Shown here one piece after another: positions 23,387 to 32,521 of a stretch of DNA of 64,000 bases. The stretch is taken from NCBI GenBank assembly GCA_034769895.1, contig JAWRYS010000707.1:124001-188000 (forward strand), in the 5' to 3' direction. How positions within the stretch are numbered: the first letter of the stretch is position 1; each line of letters begins with the position of its first letter. The notes under the pieces were generated by a model. The model made no database searches, was not told where the DNA came from, and saw only the letters and a list, made by a program, of their open reading frames with translations. The stretch is from Magicicada septendecula. Its lineage: Eukaryota; Arthropoda; Insecta; Hemiptera; Cicadidae. Both the position numbers and the translations under genes were made by a program.

Positions 23387-24772
23387 TTCTGAAACAAACC
23401 ATTCCCATTTAATTTACATTGTATTACAGTTATAAATGGCTGCCATTTAAAAACTACTCGACCGATCTCAAACATTAATGAACTCTGCCAAGATATTGTG
23501 CCCACTGACCAAGGACCTGTGTGCCAAGTTTGGTCATAATCGGTAAATTTGTTTGGTCGCTGTCGCTGTCATTGTCATTGTTACAGACACACAGACGGCC
23601 AAAAAGTTTTTTTGAATCCTGAGTAATAGGATTACACGGAAAACCCGAAGCACTGTAAATACAAGTGAGCCTCTCGCGGTAAGAAAAAAGAAACGATGTC
23701 TGCGACGTTTTAACGCTATCACCGAATTTTTCGGTGAACGCAACTGTCGGCACTGAACATAAACACGAAATATTACAAAATTCTTCAATGATGTTGAAGA
23801 GTAAATAGTATAATAAATGTATTGTTTTGCAATAATACCATGTTATAATAATAATAATATGTAGTGTTTTCAAAAACTGTACAAAAAGGGAAAAATAGGC
23901 CGCCACGCCACCACGGGGAATAACGCGCCAATTCTAGGGTTAATGTAGACTAAGCTATGGTACATTTTATTGAAATCATTCTTACCCGTACAACAGAAGC
24001 AATGCCAACATCAACAAGTAACAACACAAACACTATAAGTGTCGTCTAATCGCTGAGTGTGAAAATCACTTAGTTCACAAATTACAATAGAAAATAATAC
24101 CAGCGACTGTACTTACACTGAGTCTCAACAAAACCAACAGAACAAACTAGAATAGAGCAATAGACTGACGTGGCCGAGGCAGGGCGCGGAGGGAGGAGGG
24201 GTATGAGTATGAGTACTATTCAAGTTGTGACAAGCTTGCTAAAACCAACGAATATAGACGTTACTAGAAGCACACTTCTGGGTTATTAAAAGCGTAGTTG
24301 AAACAATGCTACTACATTTTGTATAAAAGAGTGGTAGATGAAAAAAATGTTTGTAATAATAAGATGCATGTTCTTGTATATTTTAAAATTCTTTTGCGCA
24401 CTGCATAATAAAGAATGCATCAAAAGTGCATTTTTTGAGTAGGCTGCATTTATTTGATCCATTCCTTCGTACCCAGTGTGTCAAACAAATGTGAAAAAAT
24501 TTTGGAGGTTGTGTTTAGTCTAACCCCTACAAACATTTTCTCATCTACCACGTTTTATCTGATAAGTTGTAGCTTTTTCCAATTATATATTAATGAAAAT
24601 GTTTGAAATTTACTAAATTTCGCGGTATAATACAAATAATTACTTGGAAACGCCAGCGCCATCTAGTTGCCGGGGTGATGAACTACGGTTTATCACCCCA
24701 GAAAGCTGACCCCGCTCGCTCCATAAGAAGTGTTCTTCTAGTTACGTCTATATTGTAACATCACAAAATGTT

Positions 24773-25978
24773 TGTAGCGGGTCAATTTTTGGGTGTTTTT
24801 GTTTTAACCGTTTGGGGCATTTATATATTTTTATTCAGTCCGTTTTCGGTCGGGAGCTTTATAAAACATTGCGAAATAATTGTATTGTGCAACGTATTTG
24901 TCCGTACAACAGAACAGTGTTAAGAAACAGTTCGAAACAAAGCAGTGAGGCGCAGTTGTTGTTGAGGAATGCGGCGGAGCATATGCACCTCCACAAAATT
25001 CTGAGAACTTTGTACCTGTGTGTGGCAGCGCACATACGCAACTGCTCAATCACGCTCAAAGGACGCTCTAACAAAAAACCAAGATGGCTAGAGAGAATAA
25101 TATTTGTCGTTTTCTTCAAGATCCCCCGGAAGCACTGTTTTAAGTCCCACCCACTTTTATGACATTAGCCAGTGCCTAGTTGAAATCGTCTGCTATCGTC
25201 ACTCCAACAACTACATGACTAGTATGAGTCGAAACTGGGACGACGAACTGGAAGGCATTGATGTCCGTCGTCTTGACTAAAATGCTCCCGGAGTGGGGAA
25301 CTGAGAGACGCCAGGAGTTCGTTGTCGACTCCCGCCTGCGCAGGCTGCCCGACAACCAGGGCTCAGAAACAAATTTTTGTAATTAATGTAACAACTAATA
25401 TAACAGTGTAAAACAGTATAAATTTATATGACCGCAGTCGTGTTTAGAAAAAACATCATCAAGAATAATGTTGGAATAACTTAAAATCACCAATTCTCGG
25501 GAGAAGATGCGCGTGTGCGGTGACCGCGTGGCCGGCTTTTGGGGTTTGGAATTTGTAATTTAAAATGTTCAGGGTTTAATCATTTACCGTATGATAGAGT
25601 GTGTGGCAAAGCTGGGCGGCTTTCTGTGTGTATTTGTGTTTGCCTTTTATGTTTGTGTACTAGAAAAGATAAGGTAAGCCATAGTTAGTAAGTTCAGTTA
25701 CAAGCAAGGTGCAATGGCGCACAACATGTGACACATGTAAAACCTATATAGGGAAAACGTATAAATTCAATATTGCTGATAATAAAAGAAAAATAATTTC
25801 TCTTCCAAAAAATTGAGATTTAAATTCTTTCAAAACCTTATTTCGTTATATGTATCGTCAGAGTTCGTCGAACGAAATGGGTTAGTCCACACTATGCGAT
25901 CCGGCCAGATCAAAGTCGTAAGGTAAGTGGGAGTTTTAATCTGAATAGATTTAATAATACCAAAATAATAAAGTTACA
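24773..25978 (+). repeat. element B 5' LTR
   Basis: Starts TGTAGCGGGTCAATTTTTGG and ends AAGTTACA. It contains a 116-codon open frame on the + strand (24812-25162), repeated in the 3' LTR, with no recognisable domain; I treat it as chance. TATATA-type sequences occur, but a promoter cannot be placed with certainty. Confidence 0.95.
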
Positions 25979-25979
25979 A

Positions 25980-25998
25980 TTGGTGCCGTGATTTCCAG
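25980..25998 (+). other. element B primer binding site
   Basis: TGGTGCCGTGATTTCCAGG begins one to two bases after the LTR end. The TGG start, complementary to a tRNA CCA end, is as expected. I cannot name the tRNA with confidence. It differs from the site in A and C after the first bases. Confidence 0.65.
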
Positions 25999-26159
25999 GA
26001 TTTAATATAACTGAAGAGGGGTTATTTTAACACCGGCCTACATCTGACGATGCATAGCGAAGTAGGGTTATGAAAGCAAATTGATTTGGTAAAATATCAG
26101 TTTTGAAATAAAATTACTAATTGACAGTTGTTACGTAAGAAAAAATAGATAAAGTAAAA

Positions 26160-27941
26160 ATGTCCGAGAATACAGAAAAAAGTAGTATAATAAATTCAAT
26201 TAGGAGTGAAAGTGGCCTTGAGTCGCAATCGCTGGATGAAAGTGGTATGTTGAGGGGGGAGACGGGTGCTGTTACAGAAACAGCTGGCGGCAGTAATGTA
26301 ATAGTTCATTCCACTCCGATTGCGTCTCAACCACAAGTAAATGAAACAGATGCTGATTCGGGGATTCAATTGACCCCCGTTTCAATTAATAAAAGTAAAC
26401 AATCAGAGGAAACAAATATGATGAGTATTATGCTCAGTCAATTCGAGAGAATGAATAGTAATTTTGAGACTAAATTCAATATAATGAATAGTCGTTTTGA
26501 CATAAATGAGAAGGAATTAAATAAACGTTTTGATGATAATGATAAAATTTTAAATATAATGAAAAGTGACTTTAATAATAAGTTAGATGAACAGAGAATA
26601 AAATGTGAACAACAGAATATTCAGTTGCAGCAGAATATTAATGTGCAATTTGATAATCTGAGTAGGGTACTAGACAAACATATTGATGAACGTTGTGAAA
26701 ATATGAAATCACAATTGTCTGAGTCCATAAATGAGCAATTAGAGTGCCGTGTTTCTGATATTACTAATAATATAACTAATAAAGTAGAGAAACAGATCAC
26801 GGAACAATATAGTGTCATAAATACAATTGTCGAGAATCAAATAAGTGAGTGTAAAACCAATACTGAATGTAAGGTTGGTTATGCTATGAGCCAGATTGAA
26901 AATAATAATAGTAAAATAAGAGAAATAGAACATAATTATAAGATTGAATTTAAGACCATACATGATACAATAAGTGACCTTGAATGTGATAATAACCTTA
27001 AATTAATGAATGTCAAAAATGAATTGAGCAAGGCCATCAGCCAACAAGTTAACACTGTTACCGAGCGAGTAATCATGACTCGTGACGTAAGCAGTGAAGT
27101 TGAGTTAGAGACATTCAGTTGTGATAACAAAAAAGTACACCCTATGCAGTTCATAAGCAGAGTGCGAGAGTTCAATAAGTTCAGTACTAATAACTGGGAA
27201 GTCCAATTATTAAAAATTTTAAAATGCTTTAAAGGTAGTTCGGAGATATGGGCCGAAGTACATAAAACGGAATGGGAGTGTTTTGAAAATTTTGAGTATG
27301 CATTTATAAATAAATATTGGTCGGAAGAAGATCAAGAAGTGTTACGAAGTAGAATCATGGGAACAGGGAATTTCGGGGGGCCCAATAATAATATAACAGG
27401 GTATGTGATGAAAATCTTTAACGAGGCGAAATACTTAGAACCGCCATTGCCATTTAGATCCTTTGTGAGGCATATAAGCAAGCATTTGCCAAGGGAAGTG
27501 CAAATAACACTTATGACAAGGGAGGTAGCTAATATTAGCGAGCTAGAAAATATTTTAGATGTGTTTCAGAATATCCGGGACCAAGAATTGAGTCGCCGTC
27601 AGAACCAGCAGAATGGAAATAATGGAGGTAATCAGGGACCGCCGAGGGGACCTACAAATGGACCGGCATACCCTAGACGAGAACAAAATAATCGAGGACC
27701 CACGTGGACTTGTCCAGCATGTTCACAAGAGAATTATGCGACACAAAATTTTTGTTTTAGATGCAGGAGAGAGAGACCGGGTCAGCGACAGGGACCACCA
27801 CCCGCACAGAACCAGCATGCATACCAGCGAAGGGGAGAGGGCCCAGGAGGAGCACAGAGAGGCCAAACTCATGAACCGCGAGGAAACCAGCATGAGCGAG
27901 GATACAACCATGCAGTGGCGAGCACCTCTGCGGGAAACTAA
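26160..27941 (+). CDS. gag: element B Gag with RanBP2-type zinc finger
   Basis: A 593-residue structural protein. Residues 1-80 are Ser/Thr-rich. About 85-310 form a long coiled-coil region rich in Asn, Lys, Glu and Ile. A Ty3 capsid-like region follows (about 320-480: VHPMQFISRVREFNKF, WEVQLLKILKCFKG, NKYWSEEDQEVLRSRI). The tail is rich in Gly, Pro, Gln, Asn and Arg and contains W516-x-C518-x2-C521-x3-N525-x6-C532-x2-C535, an exact RanBP2-type zinc finger pattern; in ZRANB2 such fingers bind single-stranded RNA. No CCHC knuckle is present. I infer that the finger does the nucleocapsid job. Start is the ATG of MSENTEKSS, which opens the frame after the 180-bp leader. It stops at 27939-27941 right after a slippery heptamer. 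Confidence 0.92.
   Translation: MSENTEKSSIINSIRSESGLESQSLDESGMLRGETGAVTETAGGSNVIVHSTPIASQPQVNETDADSGIQLTPVSINKSKQSEETNMMSIMLSQFERMNSNFETKFNIMNSRFDINEKELNKRFDDNDKILNIMKSDFNNKLDEQRIKCEQQNIQLQQNINVQFDNLSRVLDKHIDERCENMKSQLSESINEQLECRVSDITNNITNKVEKQITEQYSVINTIVENQISECKTNTECKVGYAMSQIENNNSKIREIEHNYKIEFKTIHDTISDLECDNNLKLMNVKNELSKAISQQVNTVTERVIMTRDVSSEVELETFSCDNKKVHPMQFISRVREFNKFSTNNWEVQLLKILKCFKGSSEIWAEVHKTEWECFENFEYAFINKYWSEEDQEVLRSRIMGTGNFGGPNNNITGYVMKIFNEAKYLEPPLPFRSFVRHISKHLPREVQITLMTREVANISELENILDVFQNIRDQELSRRQNQQNGNNGGNQGPPRGPTNGPAYPRREQNNRGPTWTCPACSQENYATQNFCFRCRRERPGQRQGPPPAQNQHAYQRRGEGPGGAQRGQTHEPRGNQHERGYNHAVASTSAGN
27932..27938 (+). promoter_or_regulatory. -1 ribosomal frameshift site, G GGA AAC
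   Basis: The gag codons GCG GGA AAC TAA contain G GGA AAC in the right phase, a heptamer known from some retroviral gag-pro/pol junctions. The pol frame is exactly -1 and is open from 27896, so gag and pol overlap by 46 nt. A possible stem, GGACCC (27960-27965) with GGGTCC (27990-27995), lies 21 nt downstream, farther than the usual 5-9 nt. Confidence 0.75.
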
Positions 27942-27949
27942 GAGAGACA

Positions 27950-30900
27950 ATGGAACACCGGACCCGACCGTTGTCGCCGGAAGTTTCTGGGGTCCTAATG
28001 GATGATAGATACCAAAACAACGTTGTGATTACAGATTTATCTGAGGAATTATTGGAGGAGGAAGACTTCGAAGCAGTGAGACGGGAGAATGGACTGACTG
28101 AGGTGAAAATCAACATAGAAGGTAAGGAGATTAAAACTTTAATCGATACGGGTAGCGAAATCTCTGTTATTTCTGAACATGTATTAGATGAATTAAAAGA
28201 AATAAATAAAAATATTCCATCTTTACCAGTAGCGGGGGTGACGATTGTAGGTATTACGGGAGTTAGAAGTAAGAGAGTCACGAAACAAGTACAGTTAAAC
28301 ATGATAATTAACGGGGTAGGGTATGATAATACATTTCTAGTTGTACGGGGACTAAATCTTGAGGTGATACTGGGAAATGATTTTTTGATTAAACATAAGG
28401 CGTTGATTGATTTTCATAAACGGGTATTAGAATTAAATAATGAAGGGGAACCAGTCCGTATTAATTTTGAACGGGTGTTAGAGGCGGTAAGAATTTCAGG
28501 GGTAAGGGTGATACACAATCGGAATGATAAACAAGACATGGAAATTAGTATGAATGTATGTAGTGAGAGTAAGATAGAGTATGAGGAGAATGGGGATCAC
28601 TTATGGAATGAAAGAGCACTGAAATTTTGTAGTGAGGGTGGCGTGATAGGGAGTTCTCAACGTGAATCGTTGTGGCGGGTAGTAGAGAATTTTAGAGAAG
28701 TGTTTGCCGATGTACCAGGGAGGGCAAGAAACTATGAATGCGAGTTAAAGGTAAGGGAACACGCACCCTATGTGCAAAGAAGTTATCCGGTGCCCTATGC
28801 GAAGAGAAGAGCGGTCCAGTTTGAGTTAGAGAAAATGTTAGACGGAGATATAATTGAGCGATCTGTGTCACCATATTCCAACCCCTTAGTAGTCGTGATT
28901 AAAAAAGATGGTAGAGTTAGGTTATGTTTAGATGCCCGCAAAATCAATCAAATAATTATTCCAGATAGGGAGTCACCCGAAGCTATTGAAGAAATATTTC
29001 AGAAGTTTAGCGGCGTACAATATATGACTTCTTTAGACCTAACCGCCGGGTATTGGCAAGTTCCATTGGCAGCAAATAGTCGAAAATATACAGCTTTTTT
29101 ATTCAATGGAAAGAATTACCAATTTAAGAGACTACCGTTCGGTTTGAACACAAGTGTAGCTAGCTTTATCAAGTGTCTTGACAAAATTTTGCAACCACAC
29201 AACTTAGATTTTTTAACTATTTACGTTGATGACATTTTAATAGCATCCAGAACATTTGAAGAGCATGTAGAGCATTTGGAATATGTGTTGGGGAAGTTAT
29301 ATCAGGGAGGTTTGACAGTGAATTGGGACAAATCGAAATTTTTGCAAACTGAGATACATTTTTTAGGTTTTATAATAACACCTACAGGAATACGTGCTAA
29401 CCCGGATAAAGTAGAATCCATCTTGACATTCCCAGAGCCAAAAAATATAAAACAATTGCAAAGTTTTCTCGGTCTTTGTAATTTTTACAGGAAGTTTCAG
29501 AGGAACTACGCACAGACGACGGCACGACTCAGCGCAGTGTTACAGAAGAACAAGCAATGGAGATGGGGCGATAACGAAAGAGCGACGTTTAATGACATCA
29601 AAATTAAGTTCACAGACATGATATTAATGAACCATCCCAATTTTAATGACAAATTTTATTTGCAGACAGACGCTAGTAATATAGCATTGGGAGCGGAGCT
29701 TTACCAAGGGGACGAGGCAAAAGAGCATAAAACCATCGCCTTCGCCAGCCGGACGTTGCTGGCCGCAGAGCGCAATTACACTACCACCGAAAAGGAGCTC
29801 CTCAGTATAGTGTTCGCTGTGAGGAAGTTCCGAACGTATCTGCTGGGTAACAGGACCATCATCAGGACGGACCATAAAGCGCTATCGTTCCTCAATACTT
29901 GTAAACTCACACACAGCCGGATTACCAGGTGGGTGTTAGCTCTTCAAGAGTATAATTTTTCTTGGGAATATATCAAGGGTGTAGAGAACAGGGTGCCAGA
30001 CACACTATCACGAATAGACACAGACAGAAATAGAACAGGTAGAGATATTAAAGAGATAGAAATTTATAGACTATCCCGGGAAGATAAACTTTTTGGGGAG
30101 GAATTAAAAGATATAAATGTAATGCAAAGAGCTGATAATAAATTAAATAAAATAATTACTAGTATAGAATCAGATATAGACGAATTAGGGTATAAGCAAT
30201 ATTTTCAAGTGTTCAAAGGGAGTTTGTTTAAAAAAGTAGAGGGGAGAGAGAGAGATTGGAGGTTAGTCATACCTGAAGGGTTGATAGAGAAAATAGTGTG
30301 GGACTGTCATTTTAGATACGGGCATTTTGGGGCACGGAAGTGTGTGAATGTATTAAAGGAATCTTGTTTATTTAAGAACATGGAGAAACGAGTCCGAAGA
30401 ATACTTAGAGTTTGTGAGTTATGTCAGAAATCCAAGGTTGTAAATTATAGGTTAGAGGGAGAACTAAATTATATTAAAGTAGAAAAACCATTCGATTTAG
30501 TAGCTGTAGATTTGTACGGCCCACTGCCGAAAGGTAGGGGTGGAGTGATGCATATTTTTGTTGTACTTGATACTTTTTCTAAATATGTCAGGCTATATAG
30601 TGTAAAGCGAGCCACAAGTAAGGTGCTGAGCGAGAAAATCACACGCGACTATATGATCAACGTGGGAAAGCCGAAGGTGATATTATCCGACCACGGTCCG
30701 CAGTTCATCAGCGTAAGATGGCGCCAGACTCTTGGATGGGAAGGTATTATCCCAAAGCACACTGCAGTATATCATCCACAGTCGAATCAAGCTGAGAGAG
30801 TCATGAGGGAGTTGGGCAGAATTTTTCGAACATACTGCCATGCCAAACATAGCGAGTGGCCACTCTATGTGCAGAAGATTGAAAACTGGCTAAACTGCAC

Positions 30901-31312
30901 CACCCACGAGTCGACGGGGTTCACGCCTTACGAGTTGATACGAGGAAAGCGCCCACAGCGGATTTTGGAACAATTAATTGAATATCCACCGGAAACCAAC
31001 ACGATTAGCAACGATGTTAAACTTAGACTAGCGAATGAGAGTTTGTTGACGAAGGGAGAGCGGAGAAAACGGAAACATGACATGAAAGGTAAGTGGACGC
31101 AGTATGAGATTGGACAGCTGGTATTGGTACGACGACACGATTTATCAAGTGCACAAGATAAGGAGATCAAGAAGTTTTTCTTATTGTACGAGGGGCCGTA
31201 CGAGGTAGTGGAAATAAAAATGAAAAATTCATATGTGTTACAGAATAGAGAAACCAGGGAGATAGTGGGTACGCACAACGCTACAAATTTGAAATTATTT
31301 TGGTCAACATAA
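27950..31312 (+). CDS. pol: element B Pol polyprotein (PR-RT-RNase H-IN)
   Basis: A 1,120-residue frame counted from the first ATG; the natural product is probably a Gag-Pol fusion entered at 27932-27938. The aspartic protease has DTG at 66-68. The reverse transcriptase has KKDGRVRLCLDARKIN, SLDLTAGYWQVPL, RLPFGL and catalytic YVDD at 425-428. RNase H has TDASNIALGA (D574), the TEKELL block (E614/E616) and D641 of RTDHKAL. The integrase has an HHCC finger (H787, H792, C822, C825) and catalytic D854, D914 and E949. A C-terminal domain ends in YEGPYEVVEI and HNATNLKLFW. The order RT-RNase H-IN is Ty3/gypsy type. There is no stop, shift or missing catalytic residue, so it looks functional. Confidence 0.95.
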   Translation: MEHRTRPLSPEVSGVLMDDRYQNNVVITDLSEELLEEEDFEAVRRENGLTEVKINIEGKEIKTLIDTGSEISVISEHVLDELKEINKNIPSLPVAGVTIVGITGVRSKRVTKQVQLNMIINGVGYDNTFLVVRGLNLEVILGNDFLIKHKALIDFHKRVLELNNEGEPVRINFERVLEAVRISGVRVIHNRNDKQDMEISMNVCSESKIEYEENGDHLWNERALKFCSEGGVIGSSQRESLWRVVENFREVFADVPGRARNYECELKVREHAPYVQRSYPVPYAKRRAVQFELEKMLDGDIIERSVSPYSNPLVVVIKKDGRVRLCLDARKINQIIIPDRESPEAIEEIFQKFSGVQYMTSLDLTAGYWQVPLAANSRKYTAFLFNGKNYQFKRLPFGLNTSVASFIKCLDKILQPHNLDFLTIYVDDILIASRTFEEHVEHLEYVLGKLYQGGLTVNWDKSKFLQTEIHFLGFIITPTGIRANPDKVESILTFPEPKNIKQLQSFLGLCNFYRKFQRNYAQTTARLSAVLQKNKQWRWGDNERATFNDIKIKFTDMILMNHPNFNDKFYLQTDASNIALGAELYQGDEAKEHKTIAFASRTLLAAERNYTTTEKELLSIVFAVRKFRTYLLGNRTIIRTDHKALSFLNTCKLTHSRITRWVLALQEYNFSWEYIKGVENRVPDTLSRIDTDRNRTGRDIKEIEIYRLSREDKLFGEELKDINVMQRADNKLNKIITSIESDIDELGYKQYFQVFKGSLFKKVEGRERDWRLVIPEGLIEKIVWDCHFRYGHFGARKCVNVLKESCLFKNMEKRVRRILRVCELCQKSKVVNYRLEGELNYIKVEKPFDLVAVDLYGPLPKGRGGVMHIFVVLDTFSKYVRLYSVKRATSKVLSEKITRDYMINVGKPKVILSDHGPQFISVRWRQTLGWEGIIPKHTAVYHPQSNQAERVMRELGRIFRTYCHAKHSEWPLYVQKIENWLNCTTHESTGFTPYELIRGKRPQRILEQLIEYPPETNTISNDVKLRLANESLLTKGERRKRKHDMKGKWTQYEIGQLVLVRRHDLSSAQDKEIKKFFLLYEGPYEVVEIKMKNSYVLQNRETREIVGTHNATNLKLFWST

Positions 31313-31390
31313 GTATTTTGTTCATTTGTAAAGGTATGAATGTTATATAATTATTTTTTTATGTTTTTAGAAGGGCTCCTCCCCCATTTT

Positions 31391-31431
31391 CGGGCGGCCA
31401 CGATCTTACCAGTCCTGGCCGTGGAATTCGG
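31391..31431 (+). repeat. repeated motif, copy 1
   Basis: Begins CGGGCGGCCACG and ends CCGTGGAATTCGG, preceded by ATTTT and followed about 25 bp later by CATGGTTGG. Copy 2 is at 32412-32452 (CGGGCGGTCACGG ... CCGTGGAATTGG, then TATGGTTGG). CACGG/CCGTG can pair within copy 2; copy 1 has one mismatch. Confidence 0.65.
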
Positions 31432-32411
31432 AAATCGGAGGCGGGCCATGGTTGGCAGGATCTTCCTTCGGGCAGTGAAAACAACGATGGTCCGGCTCCA
31501 CCAAAATTGGTACAAAATAGAAATTTAACCACATATATTTGAACGGGGGGGGGGACCCCAACAGGTACGTGACTCGACTTAAAATTTTTTAATACACTCA
31601 TGGTGCAGCGGTTTTGGTGTGCCTGTCACGTGCCTGCACTGCCTTGGAGTGTTTGTATATAATGGAGGCTGCATTAAATAAAAGGCAGTGCATTCAAATT
31701 AAATTTTTTGGTGTCCAGGGCAAAATTAAAATGGAGCCTTTGACAATATTTTCTGATTAGTCTGAAAAGACGAATTTTGTGGCAGGACGTTTTGGCGCAC
31801 GGTAGAAAGTGGGGTAGAAGAAATGGTAGGAGAGGGGAAGTAGTGTGTTTCAGAGGGGGGACGTGAATTCACGTAGTATATCTACCTTGTGCCTATTCTT
31901 TTTGCAGCGAAACCCGACTTTTCAGGTGATTACTGCCTTACTACCACTTATCATAAGAATGTTAGTCAGCCTCCAGTGTAAATAGATTTTTGAAGAAAAA
32001 AAAAAAAAAAAAAACCCAAAATAATTTTGGATGTGTATAATTTTAAATTTAAGATATAAAATTTTTTTCTTCTAAATTTTTTAGCATTAGGTGACTAAAT
32101 ATAATTGTTAGATTTTAGTAGTAGTGGGTATAAGAACGTTTTGAAGAAATGTGTAGTAATATAAGAACTTGTTATCAATACAAGATGTGGGGATAATTTT
32201 GGGGGGGTAGTTTGGTGCTCAATGAAGGGACATAACAGTGTAGTGTGGAACTGCTATGGGGGAAGGTTGTAGATTTTGTATTAATTATTTTAGGTTAATA
32301 ATGGTTAAGCTTCCATATAAAGTGGGTTAAAACCCCATCTAAATTAATATTGTCATTTAAATTTTAATTTAATATTACGAAAGATATTTTACTTGTGATT
32401 CCCCAAATTTT

Positions 32412-32521
32412 CGGGCGGTCACGGCCTCACCGAACCCTGACCGTGGAATTGGTTTAGCTTTAACAGCTATGGTTGGGGCACATTACGATTACGCGCTGAC
32501 CATAACTGGCCATAGCTGTTA
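32412..32521 (+). other. repeated motif copy 2 and 12-bp hairpin
   Basis: Copy 2 of the motif (32412-32452) is followed by a perfect 12-bp inverted repeat, TAACAGCTATGG at 32461-32472 and CCATAGCTGTTA at 32510-32521, with a 37-nt loop. It could be a structured RNA element of the genomic transcript. Confidence 0.6.

Noticed and set aside
24812-25162. 116-codon frame in the B LTR, repeated at 35178-35528
   Set aside because: It repeats only because the LTR repeats. There is no domain, it has no support outside the LTR, and the overlapping minus-strand frames are equally long.
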